Shown here piece after piece: positions 8,401 through 17,421 of a stretch of 64,000 nucleotides of DNA. Origin of the DNA: Bacteroidota bacterium. GTDB lineage: Bacteria > Bacteroidota > Ignavibacteria > OLB7. The stretch lies in the NCBI GenBank assembly GCA_018266795.1, contig JAFDZV010000010.1, positions 62,001-126,000 on the forward strand, given 5' to 3'. Below the pieces are notes generated by a model that searched no databases, had not been told where the DNA came from, and saw only the letters and a program-made list of their open reading frames with translations. Every line of letters begins with the position of its first letter. Position 1 is the first letter of the stretch. The translations under genes were made by a program, and so were the position numbers.

Positions 8401-8967
8401 ATGAACGAGATCAGGCATCGAACTACTCAGGAACTGGAAGCAGGGTTGGACAGGATTCGCAGCTCCCCGCGCGAGAGCGGCCGGCTGGAGATGATCGTGC
8501 GGCGTCCGGCCGAAGGAGAACGTGAGATCCTCGCACAGGGAGAACTCGATCTGGTTGAAGGGCTTGTAGGAGATACGTGGCGCTATCGCAGCAGCTCGCG
8601 CACGGCCGATGGTTCGGCGCACCCGGACATGCAGATCAACATCATCAATGTGCGGGCCATTGCGTTGATCGCCGGCCACCGCGATCGATGGCCCCTTGCA
8701 GGCGATCAGCTCTACGTGGATATCGATCTCGGGACCGAGAACATGCCCCCCGGAACCCTGCTCGCGATCGGCTCGGCCATACTTGTGGTCACCGAACAAC
8801 CGCATACCGGCTGCAGGAAGTTCACCGAGCGGTTCGGCACGGACGCGATGAAGTTCGTGAACTCACCGCTCGGCCGTCAACTCTGCCTGCGCGGCATCAA
8901 CGCCAGAGTGCTGCAGCCCGGCTCCATCTCCGCCGGAGACATGGTGCTGAAGATCGAGCGCCCATGA
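8401..8967 (+). CDS. MOSC domain protein
   Basis: 188 residues. MOSC domains carry a conserved cysteine that handles molybdenum-cofactor sulfur. Here TEQPHTGCRKFTERFG contains that Cys, after a segment typical of stand-alone MOSC proteins (GDQLYVDIDLGTENMPPGTLLAIG). The C-terminal RGINARVLQPGSISAGD completes the barrel. Stand-alone members are linked to detoxification and metal-sulfur chemistry; the exact role is unknown. The ATG at 8401 is preferred over one 30 codons upstream because the domain begins soon after it. Confidence 0.82.
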   Translation: MNEIRHRTTQELEAGLDRIRSSPRESGRLEMIVRRPAEGEREILAQGELDLVEGLVGDTWRYRSSSRTADGSAHPDMQINIINVRAIALIAGHRDRWPLAGDQLYVDIDLGTENMPPGTLLAIGSAILVVTEQPHTGCRKFTERFGTDAMKFVNSPLGRQLCLRGINARVLQPGSISAGDMVLKIERP

Positions 8968-9337
8968 GGCTGGGCGGTGAACCGGGGTGCAGCCGTGCAT
9001 GCGACGATGGCACCACCGGACGCAATCGCCCCCCGACGCAGCCATTCCTCGATGTGATCATTTCATGAACGGTTCCGAATCGCCGACGGAACCGGCCGAT
9101 CACGTCAGGATATCGTCCCTCGCTTTCGCATGCGTGCCGCCGGTACCCAATGATGTACTCTCGCACCGGAACAGTACGAACGATATTGTAGCCGACAGTT
9201 TCCCATCCCCCGGTTCATCCGTCCACGTCCCTCGTTTGCCGATTCCGCCGCGATCGATTCGGAGGCAGAGAACCGCCGTGGCCCGACGTGTCGTGTCCGA
9301 CCGGCAACAGAGCGACCACTCTACGAGGAGAATCATC
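8968..9337 (+). other. Intergenic region upstream of a secreted protein gene
   Basis: 370 bases with no credible gene. The long frame that crosses it is a continuation of the downstream coding frame and lacks protein-like composition. The promoter of the gene at 9338 should lie here. Confidence 0.4.
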
Positions 9338-11209
9338 ATGTCAGCTACAAGATCCCGGCACGTTGGGCTGTTGTTCGCAGCCGTTGCGGCCTTCACGCTG
9401 ATCGGAACCGGCCAGTTATTCGCCCAGCGATTCCAGACGGTCTACGGCAGCCCGGCCTGCGCCGACGCGGGCCGTTCGGGCGTTGCACAGCTTGCTGCCG
9501 GCGGCTACGTAATCGTGGGCGAATCCTATGCGAACGGTGCGGGATGCGGCCCATCGCACATCTTGGTTGAATACACGGGCATCAACGGAGCACCCGTCTG
9601 GTCCAACATCTACTCCATCGGCTCCAGCGACTCGGCACTGGACGTTGTCGAATGTTCCAACGGTGACCTGGCAATCTGCGGCGTCACGCAGAACGTGCCA
9701 ACCTGCAATGGGCCGCGCGATGCGTTCGTGCTTCGGCTGAACGCTGCCGGCGGAGTGGTGGCCGTGCGCACGGTTGGTTCGCCGAGCCTGGACGAGATCG
9801 GCTGGAACATCGTCGAGGCACGCACAGGCGACGGCATCAACGCATTCCCCGGTGACCTGATCGTTGCAGGCTACACTACATGGAACGCAGGCACCGGCGG
9901 CGCCGGACCATGGGCGCGCGACGGGTTCATCTTCCGAACGAATGCGGCATTGACGGTTGTGCGCTGGGCGATGCAGTACGGAGGCCCGAACAGCCACGAC
10001 GACTATCTGTACGGCGTGGATGAATGCCGCGTAGGAGTAACCTCCACACAGACCGGGGATATCGTTGCCACGGGCGGTACCAACACCTGGGGCGCCGGCG
10101 GATACGATATCTGGATGTTGCGCGTGGACGGAAACACCGGATTGATCAATGCCGCGCCACAGGGAGCCGCTACGTACGGCGACATCTACGATGAGGAAGG
10201 ACGGGCAATCGTGGAACTGCAGAACCTGAGCACCGGCAATCTCGTGGTGGCAGGACTCAGCAACAGCCGCCCGTTCCCGAGCACGAACTACGAGGTGGCG
10301 ATGGTGCAGACGGCCAACTACCCGTGCACGTTCATCGCCGATCAGTATGCCGGCGACAACGGCACACGTGCGGACGGCGGGTTCGATCTGAAGGAGGATG
10401 CGTTCCCGAATATCCCCACTGCGAACGATGTCGTGGTGACCGGTTACACAAGCCTTGGCGCTCCTCTCGTCGGGCCCAATGTCTTCCTCCAGAAGTTCAC
10501 CGTGGGAACGATGGCGCCGGTAGGGGGTGCCATGGCGTACGGAGGCTCGGGGATAGACTGGGGATGGTCCGTCAACAACTGCCTGCGCGCTACGGCGCCC
10601 GAAACACAGGGCTACGTGATCGCCGGCTTTACGCAGAGCGCAAATCTGATCGGAGCCGCCAACCCGCAGGACATGTACGTGATCAAGACGAACCAGACGT
10701 TCGGTTCCGGCTGCAACGAACGGCCGTTCACATTCTCGGCGCAGCCTGCGCAGTTCCTGCAGAGCTGCACGCCCCCCTCCATCCTCAACATTCCCTGGAC
10801 ATGCGTTCCGCTTACGGTTGGCGTAACGCTGATACCGACGACGTGGTTCAACACCCTCTGCTACAACAGCCCCGCTGCTCATGAACGCGGCGACGGTGGC
10901 AACGACGGCATCAGCGGCGTGGAAGCCCCCACGGCGGTCACCTTCACGGAGGGAAGGATGACGGCATATCCCAATCCGCTGCCGAAGGGAATGCCGATCA
11001 ACCTCCGCTTCGATCTCGTGAAGGAAACATCGGCACAGATGGCCATCACCGACATGGCTGGCCACGAGGTCTATCGCGGCAGCACGACCGTGAAGGCGGG
11101 CTCGCAGGTGGTTCCGGTTGCAACAGCCGGATGGGCGCGCGGAACGTATCTGGTGCGCGTGACAATCGGCGGCACGTCGCAGATTGCGCGCATCGTGCTC
11201 GCGGACTGA
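9338..11209 (+). CDS. Secreted beta-propeller-like protein with type IX secretion C-terminal domain
   Basis: 623 residues: signal peptide ending near GTGQLFAQ, then about 500 residues of repeating strands of the form GGYVIVGESYANG, GDLAICGVTQN, GDLIVAGYTTWN, GNLVVAGLSNS and NDVVVTGYTSLG, consistent with a beta-propeller. The final 85 residues are a type IX sorting domain (TAYPNPLPKGMPINLRFDL, then GTYLVRVTIGG). The product should cross the outer membrane and stay at the surface or be released. Ligand and function are unknown. GAGGAG lies seven bases before the ATG; a terminator-like hairpin follows at 11387. Confidence 0.88.
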   Translation: MSATRSRHVGLLFAAVAAFTLIGTGQLFAQRFQTVYGSPACADAGRSGVAQLAAGGYVIVGESYANGAGCGPSHILVEYTGINGAPVWSNIYSIGSSDSALDVVECSNGDLAICGVTQNVPTCNGPRDAFVLRLNAAGGVVAVRTVGSPSLDEIGWNIVEARTGDGINAFPGDLIVAGYTTWNAGTGGAGPWARDGFIFRTNAALTVVRWAMQYGGPNSHDDYLYGVDECRVGVTSTQTGDIVATGGTNTWGAGGYDIWMLRVDGNTGLINAAPQGAATYGDIYDEEGRAIVELQNLSTGNLVVAGLSNSRPFPSTNYEVAMVQTANYPCTFIADQYAGDNGTRADGGFDLKEDAFPNIPTANDVVVTGYTSLGAPLVGPNVFLQKFTVGTMAPVGGAMAYGGSGIDWGWSVNNCLRATAPETQGYVIAGFTQSANLIGAANPQDMYVIKTNQTFGSGCNERPFTFSAQPAQFLQSCTPPSILNIPWTCVPLTVGVTLIPTTWFNTLCYNSPAAHERGDGGNDGISGVEAPTAVTFTEGRMTAYPNPLPKGMPINLRFDLVKETSAQMAITDMAGHEVYRGSTTVKAGSQVVPVATAGWARGTYLVRVTIGGTSQIARIVLAD

Positions 11210-11386
11210 CGCACGGCACGAACGAACCAACGAGCAATTCGCATGCGGTACGGGAGTGATGCTCCTGCATTGCACTGCGGCTGGTCCGCACTGCGGAACG
11301 ACGGTTGGCGGCAACGCCATCCGCACCGCGCGTTCGTATCATCCATCCAAATCGGTAGATTGCGGCCCGCACAACATGCCGGCTAC

Positions 11387-11420
11387 AGCCCCGGCTCTCG
11401 ATTGGGAGCCGGGGCTTTTC
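11387..11420 (+). terminator. Rho-independent terminator
   Basis: AGCCCCGGCTC and GAGCCGGGGCT form an 11-bp stem with a loop of about eight bases, followed by TTTTC. It stands 178 bases after the stop codon at 11209 and before the LD-carboxypeptidase gene. Confidence 0.75.
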
Positions 11421-11495
11421 TTCGCAGCGCGGACCGAGAAGCATTCGCCGCCGGCATCAGGCTCCAACTCATAATCCAATCGAACCGCATTCTCG

Positions 11496-12467
11496 ATGAG
11501 CAGCACAGCAGCCACGGCAGCCGGCTTCACCCGTCCACCGCGATTGCGTCGTGGCGCAACAATCGGCATCGTTGCGCCGAGTTCGCCGCAGCGCGATGAC
11601 GAGCGTCTGAGAAACGGGATCAGATACTTCGAATCACTTGGCTACACTGTGCGCTGCGGCGAACATCTCTGGAAGCGCCTTGGATATCTGGCGGGGACGG
11701 ACGACGAGCGCATCGAGGATCTGAACGCGATGATTCGCGATCCGGACGTACGGATGATCGTTGCCGGACGAGGTGGATACGGCATGACGCGCATCATCGA
11801 CCGCGTGGACTATCGGGCTCTGCGACGCGATCCGAAAATCATTGTGGGATTCAGCGATCTCACCGCCTTGAACATGGCTCTGCTGAAGCGCTCGGGGCTT
11901 GTGAGCTTTTCCGGCGCAATGGCAGGAGTGGACCTCTGGGACATCGGGAATATCGATCCGCTGACCGAAGAGATATTCTGGCGGGCGATCACCTCGACGC
12001 GACCGCTCAGAATGATCCGGCAGCCGGAAGGGCATCCGATCGAATCGCTGCACAGGGGAACGGCCGAAGGGTGGTTGCTGGCGGGCAATCTCACGCTGCT
12101 TGCATCCATAACCGGAACGCCGTTTCTCCCGGCGGGCAACGACGCGGTCTTCATGTGCGAGGAGATCGGCGAGGAGGCGTACCGGGTTGACCGGCTTCTC
12201 TCACAACTCTGGAACAGCGGCCTGTTGAAGCGCGCGAACGCCATCGCCTTCGGAGCGTTCACGAACGCAAAGCCAACGCGCATCTCGGTGGATCCGCTAC
12301 CGATGGAGGCCGTGCTGAGCGAGTACGTCCAACGCGCAGGAGTACCGGCGATCGGCGGACTGCTCTACGGCCACATCCCCACCAAACTCACGCTCCCGCT
12401 GGGCGTCCGCGTCCGCATCGACGGAACGCGGGCAACAATGCGCGTGCTCGAATCCGGAGTGAGCTAG
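11496..12467 (+). CDS. LD-carboxypeptidase (peptidase family S66)
   Basis: 323 residues, normal S66 length. It opens with the TIGIVAPSSPQ motif. The nucleophile lies in the IVGFSDLTALN turn (Ser of G-F-S-D), the catalytic Glu in FMCEEIGEEAYRVDR and the His in YGHIPTKLTLPLG. The GRGGYGMTRI loop is also typical. These enzymes cut the L,D-peptide bond of tetrapeptides or murein-derived fragments during peptidoglycan recycling, usually in the cytoplasm; no signal peptide is seen. It faces the Rossmann protein gene convergently. Confidence 0.9.
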   Translation: MSSTAATAAGFTRPPRLRRGATIGIVAPSSPQRDDERLRNGIRYFESLGYTVRCGEHLWKRLGYLAGTDDERIEDLNAMIRDPDVRMIVAGRGGYGMTRIIDRVDYRALRRDPKIIVGFSDLTALNMALLKRSGLVSFSGAMAGVDLWDIGNIDPLTEEIFWRAITSTRPLRMIRQPEGHPIESLHRGTAEGWLLAGNLTLLASITGTPFLPAGNDAVFMCEEIGEEAYRVDRLLSQLWNSGLLKRANAIAFGAFTNAKPTRISVDPLPMEAVLSEYVQRAGVPAIGGLLYGHIPTKLTLPLGVRVRIDGTRATMRVLESGVS

Positions 12468-12484
12468 GAGAGATGTGATCGGTT

Positions 12485-12528
12485 ATGGGTTATGGGTTAT
12501 AGGACTGTCCCCATAACACATAACCCAT
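12485..12528. repeat. Word-repeat hairpin (GGGTTAT tandem)
   Basis: The 5' arm is a tandem of the 7-mer ATGGGTT (12485-12500) and the 3' arm CATAACACATAACCCAT (12512-12528) is its near-perfect inverse. It fills the 83-base gap between two convergent genes and may terminate transcription from either side. Its word structure is unlike an ordinary terminator. Confidence 0.6.
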
Positions 12529-12550
12529 CACTCTTAACTCATTCACCCTA

Positions 12551-14242
12551 TCACGCTTTCATCCGCGCGCCTTCGTCCTCGACCGTAAAAATCCATGCCG
12601 CGATTTTCCCGGGCGGTACGGTTGCGAACTGTTCCCAATGATCGTGCGTGAAGTTGAGACGGCTCGAAGTATCGTCGATCTCAGTCGCATCGGTCTCCGC
12701 CTTGATCCGGGCAAGCCGTTCCTGCCACCGCACGAAGTTCTCCACACGCAGATCCACCCAACCGGCCGCGGCCCATGATTCCAGCGCACCCGGTGTGATG
12801 TCCAATTCCCAGTCGCCGCGGAACGGCGGGATCTTCACCGTCTCGCCGCGAAGCAATGTCTTGCCGTCGCCTAGAAGGATTGGAATACCGATGGAGATGA
12901 TGCGACTACGCAGATCGCGATTGGCGCGCACGAGAGCCTCGGCGGCGGCGGCGAGCTGCGCGGGATCGCCGGCGAGAACGCTGTCGATGGAGCCGGCAAC
13001 CAGACCGAGGATATGAGCCTCGAAGAGAAGCTTGGAGAGACGGGGCGGGCCAAGCATCTCGAACGCAACCGAGGCGGTGCCGGTCTCCCGCTCCAGCTTC
13101 TCCAGCCGCTCCAGAGCGCGGCCGCGCAGATAGCCGCCGCGATACGTCGGGCCATAGACCGCGCCGTCCATGGCATTGATCACATCGTGACCGGAGTTCC
13201 CTCCCTTCAATTCAAAGACCACCGCATCGGCGATCTCCTCCGGCGTGATCATCTCCATCTGCTGAAGGGAGGAGATGGCCTCGAACTCACCGCGAGAGAA
13301 GATGCCGTTCTCGCCGGTATCGATGAACGGAGCGCGAAGGTTCTCGCCGATCGGCTCCGAGCACCCCACCTCCTTCAGCTTCAGCCGGCCGCTCAACGCA
13401 ACGGCGCGCTCGGGCGGGCAGTCCACGAGAGGGATCGGGCGTCCGCGACGCAACACGTCACCATGCTCGATCCGCTTCCATGCAATCGTGGCCGTGGGCT
13501 TGATCTCCTTGATGATCGGGCCGTCCGGCGTACGCGCGGTAAGGAACAGGAGCAGCGTATGAGCGCCGGCGATGGAGCTCTTGCTCAGGAGCACGCGCGA
13601 CGGGCGCTCCTCCGAGTGTGTATAGGGAATGTTCAGGCCCATGCCGCCGGAGCCGGCTGTGCCGATCTTGATATACATGGCGCCGCCACAATCCTTCAAT
13701 CCCTTGTACAGAATCTGAACGTGGCGAATCAACTGTGGCACATAGAGCGTGGCGAGCAGCCGTTCGGTCTGTTCCTCCGCTCCCTCGCCCCGCTCGAACG
13801 CCTTCATCACGCCGCGCGCGGAACTGTAGATATCCTGATAGGCGATCGCCGTAGCGGTGTTGATGCAATCGATCACCGCATCCGGCCGGTGGTCGGCCAG
13901 CAGGCGATACAGAGCGGCATTCTCCAGAATGTCATCACTGAGATCGTCGATGATATCGTCGATCAGCCGGCGCCGCGTGGCCGGATCGGCAAGCAGTTCC
14001 TCGCGCGAGCGCGTGCGTTCGTCGAACCGGCCGAACACGTTCCCCCACCATGGTACGAGGTCGATCGCGACGCCGTCCGGAATCTCCTTCTTCATGTGTT
14101 CAACCGCATCATGCGCCTCCGACTCGTTGAGCGAGGTGATGATGATGCGTGCTGGTCGCTCGGCGACCAGCTTGCGGCAGATTGCCGAGCCCACGAGGCC
14201 CCAGCCGCCAAGTACCAGAACCGTCTTGCCAGTGATATCCAT
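12551..14242 (-). CDS. Large NAD(P)-binding Rossmann-fold protein, function unknown
   Basis: 563 residues. Residues 1-25 hold a dinucleotide-binding motif, LVLGGWGLVGSAI (GxxGxxG). A short-chain-dehydrogenase-like N-terminal domain is followed by about 350 residues I cannot place, containing GLNIPYTHSEERPS, PEEIADAVVFELKGGNSGHDVINAMDG and a C-terminal EIDDTSSRLNFTHDHWEQF. It may be an epimerase/dehydratase-like or saccharopine-dehydrogenase-like oxidoreductase; no YxxxK pair is obvious. The ATG at 14242 starts right at the Rossmann strand, so the 63-codon upstream extension is rejected. Confidence 0.75.
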   Translation of the reverse strand: MDITGKTVLVLGGWGLVGSAICRKLVAERPARIIITSLNESEAHDAVEHMKKEIPDGVAIDLVPWWGNVFGRFDERTRSREELLADPATRRRLIDDIIDDLSDDILENAALYRLLADHRPDAVIDCINTATAIAYQDIYSSARGVMKAFERGEGAEEQTERLLATLYVPQLIRHVQILYKGLKDCGGAMYIKIGTAGSGGMGLNIPYTHSEERPSRVLLSKSSIAGAHTLLLFLTARTPDGPIIKEIKPTATIAWKRIEHGDVLRRGRPIPLVDCPPERAVALSGRLKLKEVGCSEPIGENLRAPFIDTGENGIFSRGEFEAISSLQQMEMITPEEIADAVVFELKGGNSGHDVINAMDGAVYGPTYRGGYLRGRALERLEKLERETGTASVAFEMLGPPRLSKLLFEAHILGLVAGSIDSVLAGDPAQLAAAAEALVRANRDLRSRIISIGIPILLGDGKTLLRGETVKIPPFRGDWELDITPGALESWAAAGWVDLRVENFVRWQERLARIKAETDATEIDDTSSRLNFTHDHWEQFATVPPGKIAAWIFTVEDEGARMKA

Positions 14243-14646
14243 CGATTGCGAAGATGATGAGATGCGCAGGAGAGCGGAATGCCGGCGAACGCTCCGCGCC
14301 CGCCCGTCAGGAGGGAACCGCCGGAGCCGCGGCCGGAATCGCCGAGAGAACAGCCCCGGAGAGGCAGCCGGTATGCGGGCGTCCGGGCGAAAAAAGCACG
14401 CCAACTTAGTGAAATCCCCGTGGGCGTCCAATCCCTACCCCATGCGGCCGCCGGAGTGTTGCCTGCGGTAACGCAACACTTCGGAGGATTTGGCAAGAGA
14501 GGAGAAATTCATCCCTATCGCGCGAACCACTTGCCCGATGCTCCTTCGCGTTCTAATTTCTCGACTGAACAGAGGCATATGCCTCCTCTGACGGAACTTT
14601 CGAGAAACTCACGTCATCGGTTCATAAACCTTATCGGAGATTCGTA
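14243..14646. promoter_or_regulatory. Divergent promoter region
   Basis: 404 bases between the divergent Rossmann protein gene and the secreted Asp-box protein gene. The right part contains a nested inverted repeat at 14557-14607, 40 bases before the ATG at 14647. No other gene is visible. Confidence 0.45.
14557..14607 (+). promoter_or_regulatory. Nested inverted repeat in a 5' leader
   Basis: Outer arms TTTCTCGA (14557-14564) and TCGAGAAA (14600-14607) are perfect inverses. Inside them CAGAGG (14570-14575) faces CCTCCTCTG (14582-14590) around CATATG. The structure ends 39 bases before the start codon of a type IX cargo gene and could be an operator or an mRNA leader stem. Confidence 0.4.
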
Positions 14647-16593
14647 ATGGGCAACTCTCTTCCACTGACAACTCTACGCACGGGCGCCATGCTGGCGATG
14701 CTCGGCGCCGGTCTGCTGATCGGCGGTGAGGCCTCGGCACAGCATATGGCGACAGCCTCCCGTGCGTCGGGACAGGGAACGGGCGCCGCGGCAATCCGTG
14801 GCGTCACCGGTCCCGGCCATTTCACCCCGTATTATCGGCCGCTGCCCACCGCGCAGTATCGCCTGTTCGATTCGCTCTTCAACGCCTTCTCCTACTACTC
14901 GGATGGCGACGAACCGCTGCGCTACGATGCTCCGTCGAATACGCTGGTCACCATCAAGCGCGGCCCCACGGGGAAGTCGGATGATATCTTCGTCCGCAAG
15001 TCGAACGACCTCGGCCAGACGTGGACCGCCCCCAAGGGTCCGCTTCACAACAACTCCGAAGGTCTTGGGCGCTACCCCGGCATCACGATCCTCAACAAGA
15101 CGAACTCCGACAAGCCCACCGACCTTCTCTACCACTTCACCTTCCCGGTGGTGAACAACGATGCCTTCGGCACCACGTTCCAGGGTTTCCTCGACGGCGA
15201 TCTGAATCCTCTCAGCTCGGCCGAGGCCAATACCGGCGTGAACTCCGGCGGCACCACGGTTACGTGGTCCACCGAGTCCAAGACCGTGTTCAGCTCCGAC
15301 GGCAACGTGGCAGTGACCATGGGCGACATGTCGGCCAACAACATCGGCGTTCGCCGCTACGATCTCTCCACCGGAACGCTGAGCGCCGACATTCCACCGC
15401 AGTTGGAGGCCAGTAACTACAGCGATCCCGGCACGCCCGACTCCCGCACCTCGTTGATCGTCGGCATCGGTCGGAACGGTTCCGAACAGAAGATCTACGC
15501 TGGAATCATGTCGCGCTTCCCGGCATCGGACGCAGAGGGAGGCACACGCCCGTACCCGGCGGTGACGGTCTCCACGGACAACGGCGTCACATGGAGCTCG
15601 CTCGATATTCTTCCGGTCTCCGTTGTGCGCGCCTATGCCACGGCAAACGGCGCCAACCCGGACAGCACGCTCTTCCCGTACAATCAGGCGCAGGATTTCT
15701 TCGTAACCGGCACCGACGAGTACAGCTTCATCATGAACATGTTCGAGGTGAACGCGGACCGTACCGACGGCAACGAACTCCGCCAGCTCGTGGAGGTGTA
15801 TCATAACAGCAGCGGCTGGGGCATCCGCAAGGTTGCCGACATCAGCGGCATCACCTTCACGTTCGATCCCATCGCCCCTTCCACTACGCGAGCCAACCAG
15901 GTTGCAAACGAGGCCCACGTCTCGGTGACGGCCGATGGCAAGTTCTATCTGGTGAAGTGGGTGGAGATCGTGAACATCGTGATGGACCAGGATATCAACG
16001 GCGACGGCAATACTCCGGACACGCTGCAGACATCGGACGTGTTCGTAACGGGCCGCCCGTCCACGTCCACGAACTGGTTCGGCACGCCGCTGAACGTCAC
16101 CAACAGCAACATCGTCGATCGCATCACCTGGGTGCCGCCGATCGTCCCCAGCGATCTGAAGAACATTCCGCTCCTCACGGTGCAGAGCAAGCTGGATGGA
16201 TCGGAGGCGAACGATCAGGAGCGCTGGGTTACCAAGCAGCTCAATGTCGAAGGCGACCAGTACGTGACGATGTCCAACTTCGACGCGTCTGCCGTTGCCG
16301 GCGTGCAGAACGACGTGGCGACGACGAAGGCTGGCGTCATCCTTACGCCGAGCTATCCGAACCCGGCAAGCGGCACAACGGACGTGCACTTCACGCTTCC
16401 GAGCGCAGGACGTGCAACGCTCAGTCTCTGGAATGTCCGCGGACAGCTGGTCAAGACTCTCGCCTCGGGCTCGATGGAGGCAGGTGCTCACTCCGTGACG
16501 CTCGACGCTTCGTCGCTTGCAAACGGTGTGTACTACTACACCCTGAGCTTCGGCAGCGAGACGGTGAGCAACACCGTAACGGTGGTTCACTAG
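14647..16593 (+). CDS. Secreted Asp-box (BNR/sialidase-like) protein with type IX secretion domain
   Basis: 648 residues. A signal peptide (AMLAMLGAGLLIGGEASAQ) precedes a propeller-like body with Asp-box motifs SNDLGQTWTA and STDNGVTWSS. The last 80 residues form a type IX sorting domain (LTPSYPNPASGTTDVHF, then GVYYYTLSFGSETV). Sialidase catalytic residues are not evident, so the propeller is probably a binding or structural module. The next gene, at 17422, encodes a paralogue of the same design, suggesting a duplicated pair of surface proteins. Confidence 0.88.
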   Translation: MGNSLPLTTLRTGAMLAMLGAGLLIGGEASAQHMATASRASGQGTGAAAIRGVTGPGHFTPYYRPLPTAQYRLFDSLFNAFSYYSDGDEPLRYDAPSNTLVTIKRGPTGKSDDIFVRKSNDLGQTWTAPKGPLHNNSEGLGRYPGITILNKTNSDKPTDLLYHFTFPVVNNDAFGTTFQGFLDGDLNPLSSAEANTGVNSGGTTVTWSTESKTVFSSDGNVAVTMGDMSANNIGVRRYDLSTGTLSADIPPQLEASNYSDPGTPDSRTSLIVGIGRNGSEQKIYAGIMSRFPASDAEGGTRPYPAVTVSTDNGVTWSSLDILPVSVVRAYATANGANPDSTLFPYNQAQDFFVTGTDEYSFIMNMFEVNADRTDGNELRQLVEVYHNSSGWGIRKVADISGITFTFDPIAPSTTRANQVANEAHVSVTADGKFYLVKWVEIVNIVMDQDINGDGNTPDTLQTSDVFVTGRPSTSTNWFGTPLNVTNSNIVDRITWVPPIVPSDLKNIPLLTVQSKLDGSEANDQERWVTKQLNVEGDQYVTMSNFDASAVAGVQNDVATTKAGVILTPSYPNPASGTTDVHFTLPSAGRATLSLWNVRGQLVKTLASGSMEAGAHSVTLDASSLANGVYYYTLSFGSETVSNTVTVVH

Positions 16594-16791
16594 GCTCTGT
16601 ACGGCGATCTCGTCCGGACTGGATAGCGGCGCGTGAGCGCCCGGCCCACAATGCAATTGCCAGACAGTGCCTGGGAACGGCGGGCGAAGGCCGCGGCGGT
16701 GCTCGTTTGGAAGAGACGCTCAGGGGGCCCGATGACGATGGGCATCCGGCCACGCCGATGGCATTCCATGCCGGACGGACCGGCGGATGCG

Positions 16792-16836
16792 TTGCGAACA
16801 ATCATGAAACGCCGCATGGAAGTTTCATTTTCGCAA
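16792..16836 (+). repeat. Nested hairpin upstream of terminator
   Basis: TTGCGA (16792-16797) pairs with TCGCAA (16831-16836), and ATGAAAC (16804-16810) pairs with GTTTCAT (16822-16828). It sits just before the terminator at 16845, so the mRNA 3' region, or a small RNA, would carry two adjacent stems. Confidence 0.45.
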
Positions 16837-16844
16837 GAATGAAG

Positions 16845-16882
16845 AACGAGGAGACGCACGGCCGTGCGTCTCCTCGTTTTTT
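16845..16882 (+). terminator. Strong rho-independent terminator
   Basis: AACGAGGAGACGCACG and its exact inverse CGTGCGTCTCCTCGTT form a 16-bp stem with almost no loop, followed by TTTTTT. It lies 250 bases after the stop of the secreted protein gene. That distance leaves room for a long 3' untranslated region or an independent small transcript. Confidence 0.85.
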
Positions 16883-17421
16883 CTGCAACGTGCGGTTTCT
16901 TTCGCCCCCATACATCGTTGATGATCTCGGATTTTCGCATTTTGCGCCTCCCGCACAAGTAACCCCGTTCGACCTGTCCGTGTATTTCAAGGCAGTGTGA
17001 CAAAGCGGACAATGCATGGTGTCATGAGGCTGGAATGCGTAGTGAATGCATGACATTGCCCATATTCGCAACACTCCTGTGAAGCCAGCAGGATTCTTGC
17101 CATGAATCCCCCTTCAACCGCACCCTCGCGGGATGCGAAGCCCGGACGCTTGAAGTCCGCGAAGTGGATCCCTGCGGTCACTGACACGCTGCAGGCGCAC
17201 CTGCACGCGACCTGTCGCGGCGCAGCTCGCCGGCCGGCATCGGCGGCCCCCTTCGCAGAACGGCAGTGCCCACGCATTCCAGGACACCGGACGTTTCCGC
17301 GGCCAGAATCGCACCCGGGGAGGGAACCGCAGGCGGTATCGGCCGGAGCTGAACATCGAATACAACGTCACGCATACTCATATCATCTGCGTTCATCTCG
17401 AACCAATTTGGAGACCGACCA

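Larger units (their letters stand above)
16594..17421 (+). other. Long intergenic region with two hairpins
   Basis: About 830 bases between the two paralogous secreted proteins. It holds a nested hairpin at 16792-16836 and a strong terminator at 16845-16882. To the right lies a lower-GC stretch in which a minus-strand frame starting at 17017 would encode a CxxC-containing peptide; I do not call it. GGAG stands before the ATG at 17422. Confidence 0.5.

Noticed and set aside
9416-11326. Very long antisense frame opposite the secreted protein gene (similar ones at 14674-16656, 17818-19281 and 19328-21142)
   Set aside because: Arginine- and alanine-rich mirror frames produced by GC-rich codon use; the sense strand encodes clear signal peptides and domains.
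16802-17017. Minus-strand frame of 71 codons beginning MHCPLCHTALKYTDRS, resembling a zinc-ribbon start
   Set aside because: Only the first 20 residues look zinc-ribbon-like; the rest runs through the terminator hairpin and is not protein-like. Could be a frameshifted remnant.
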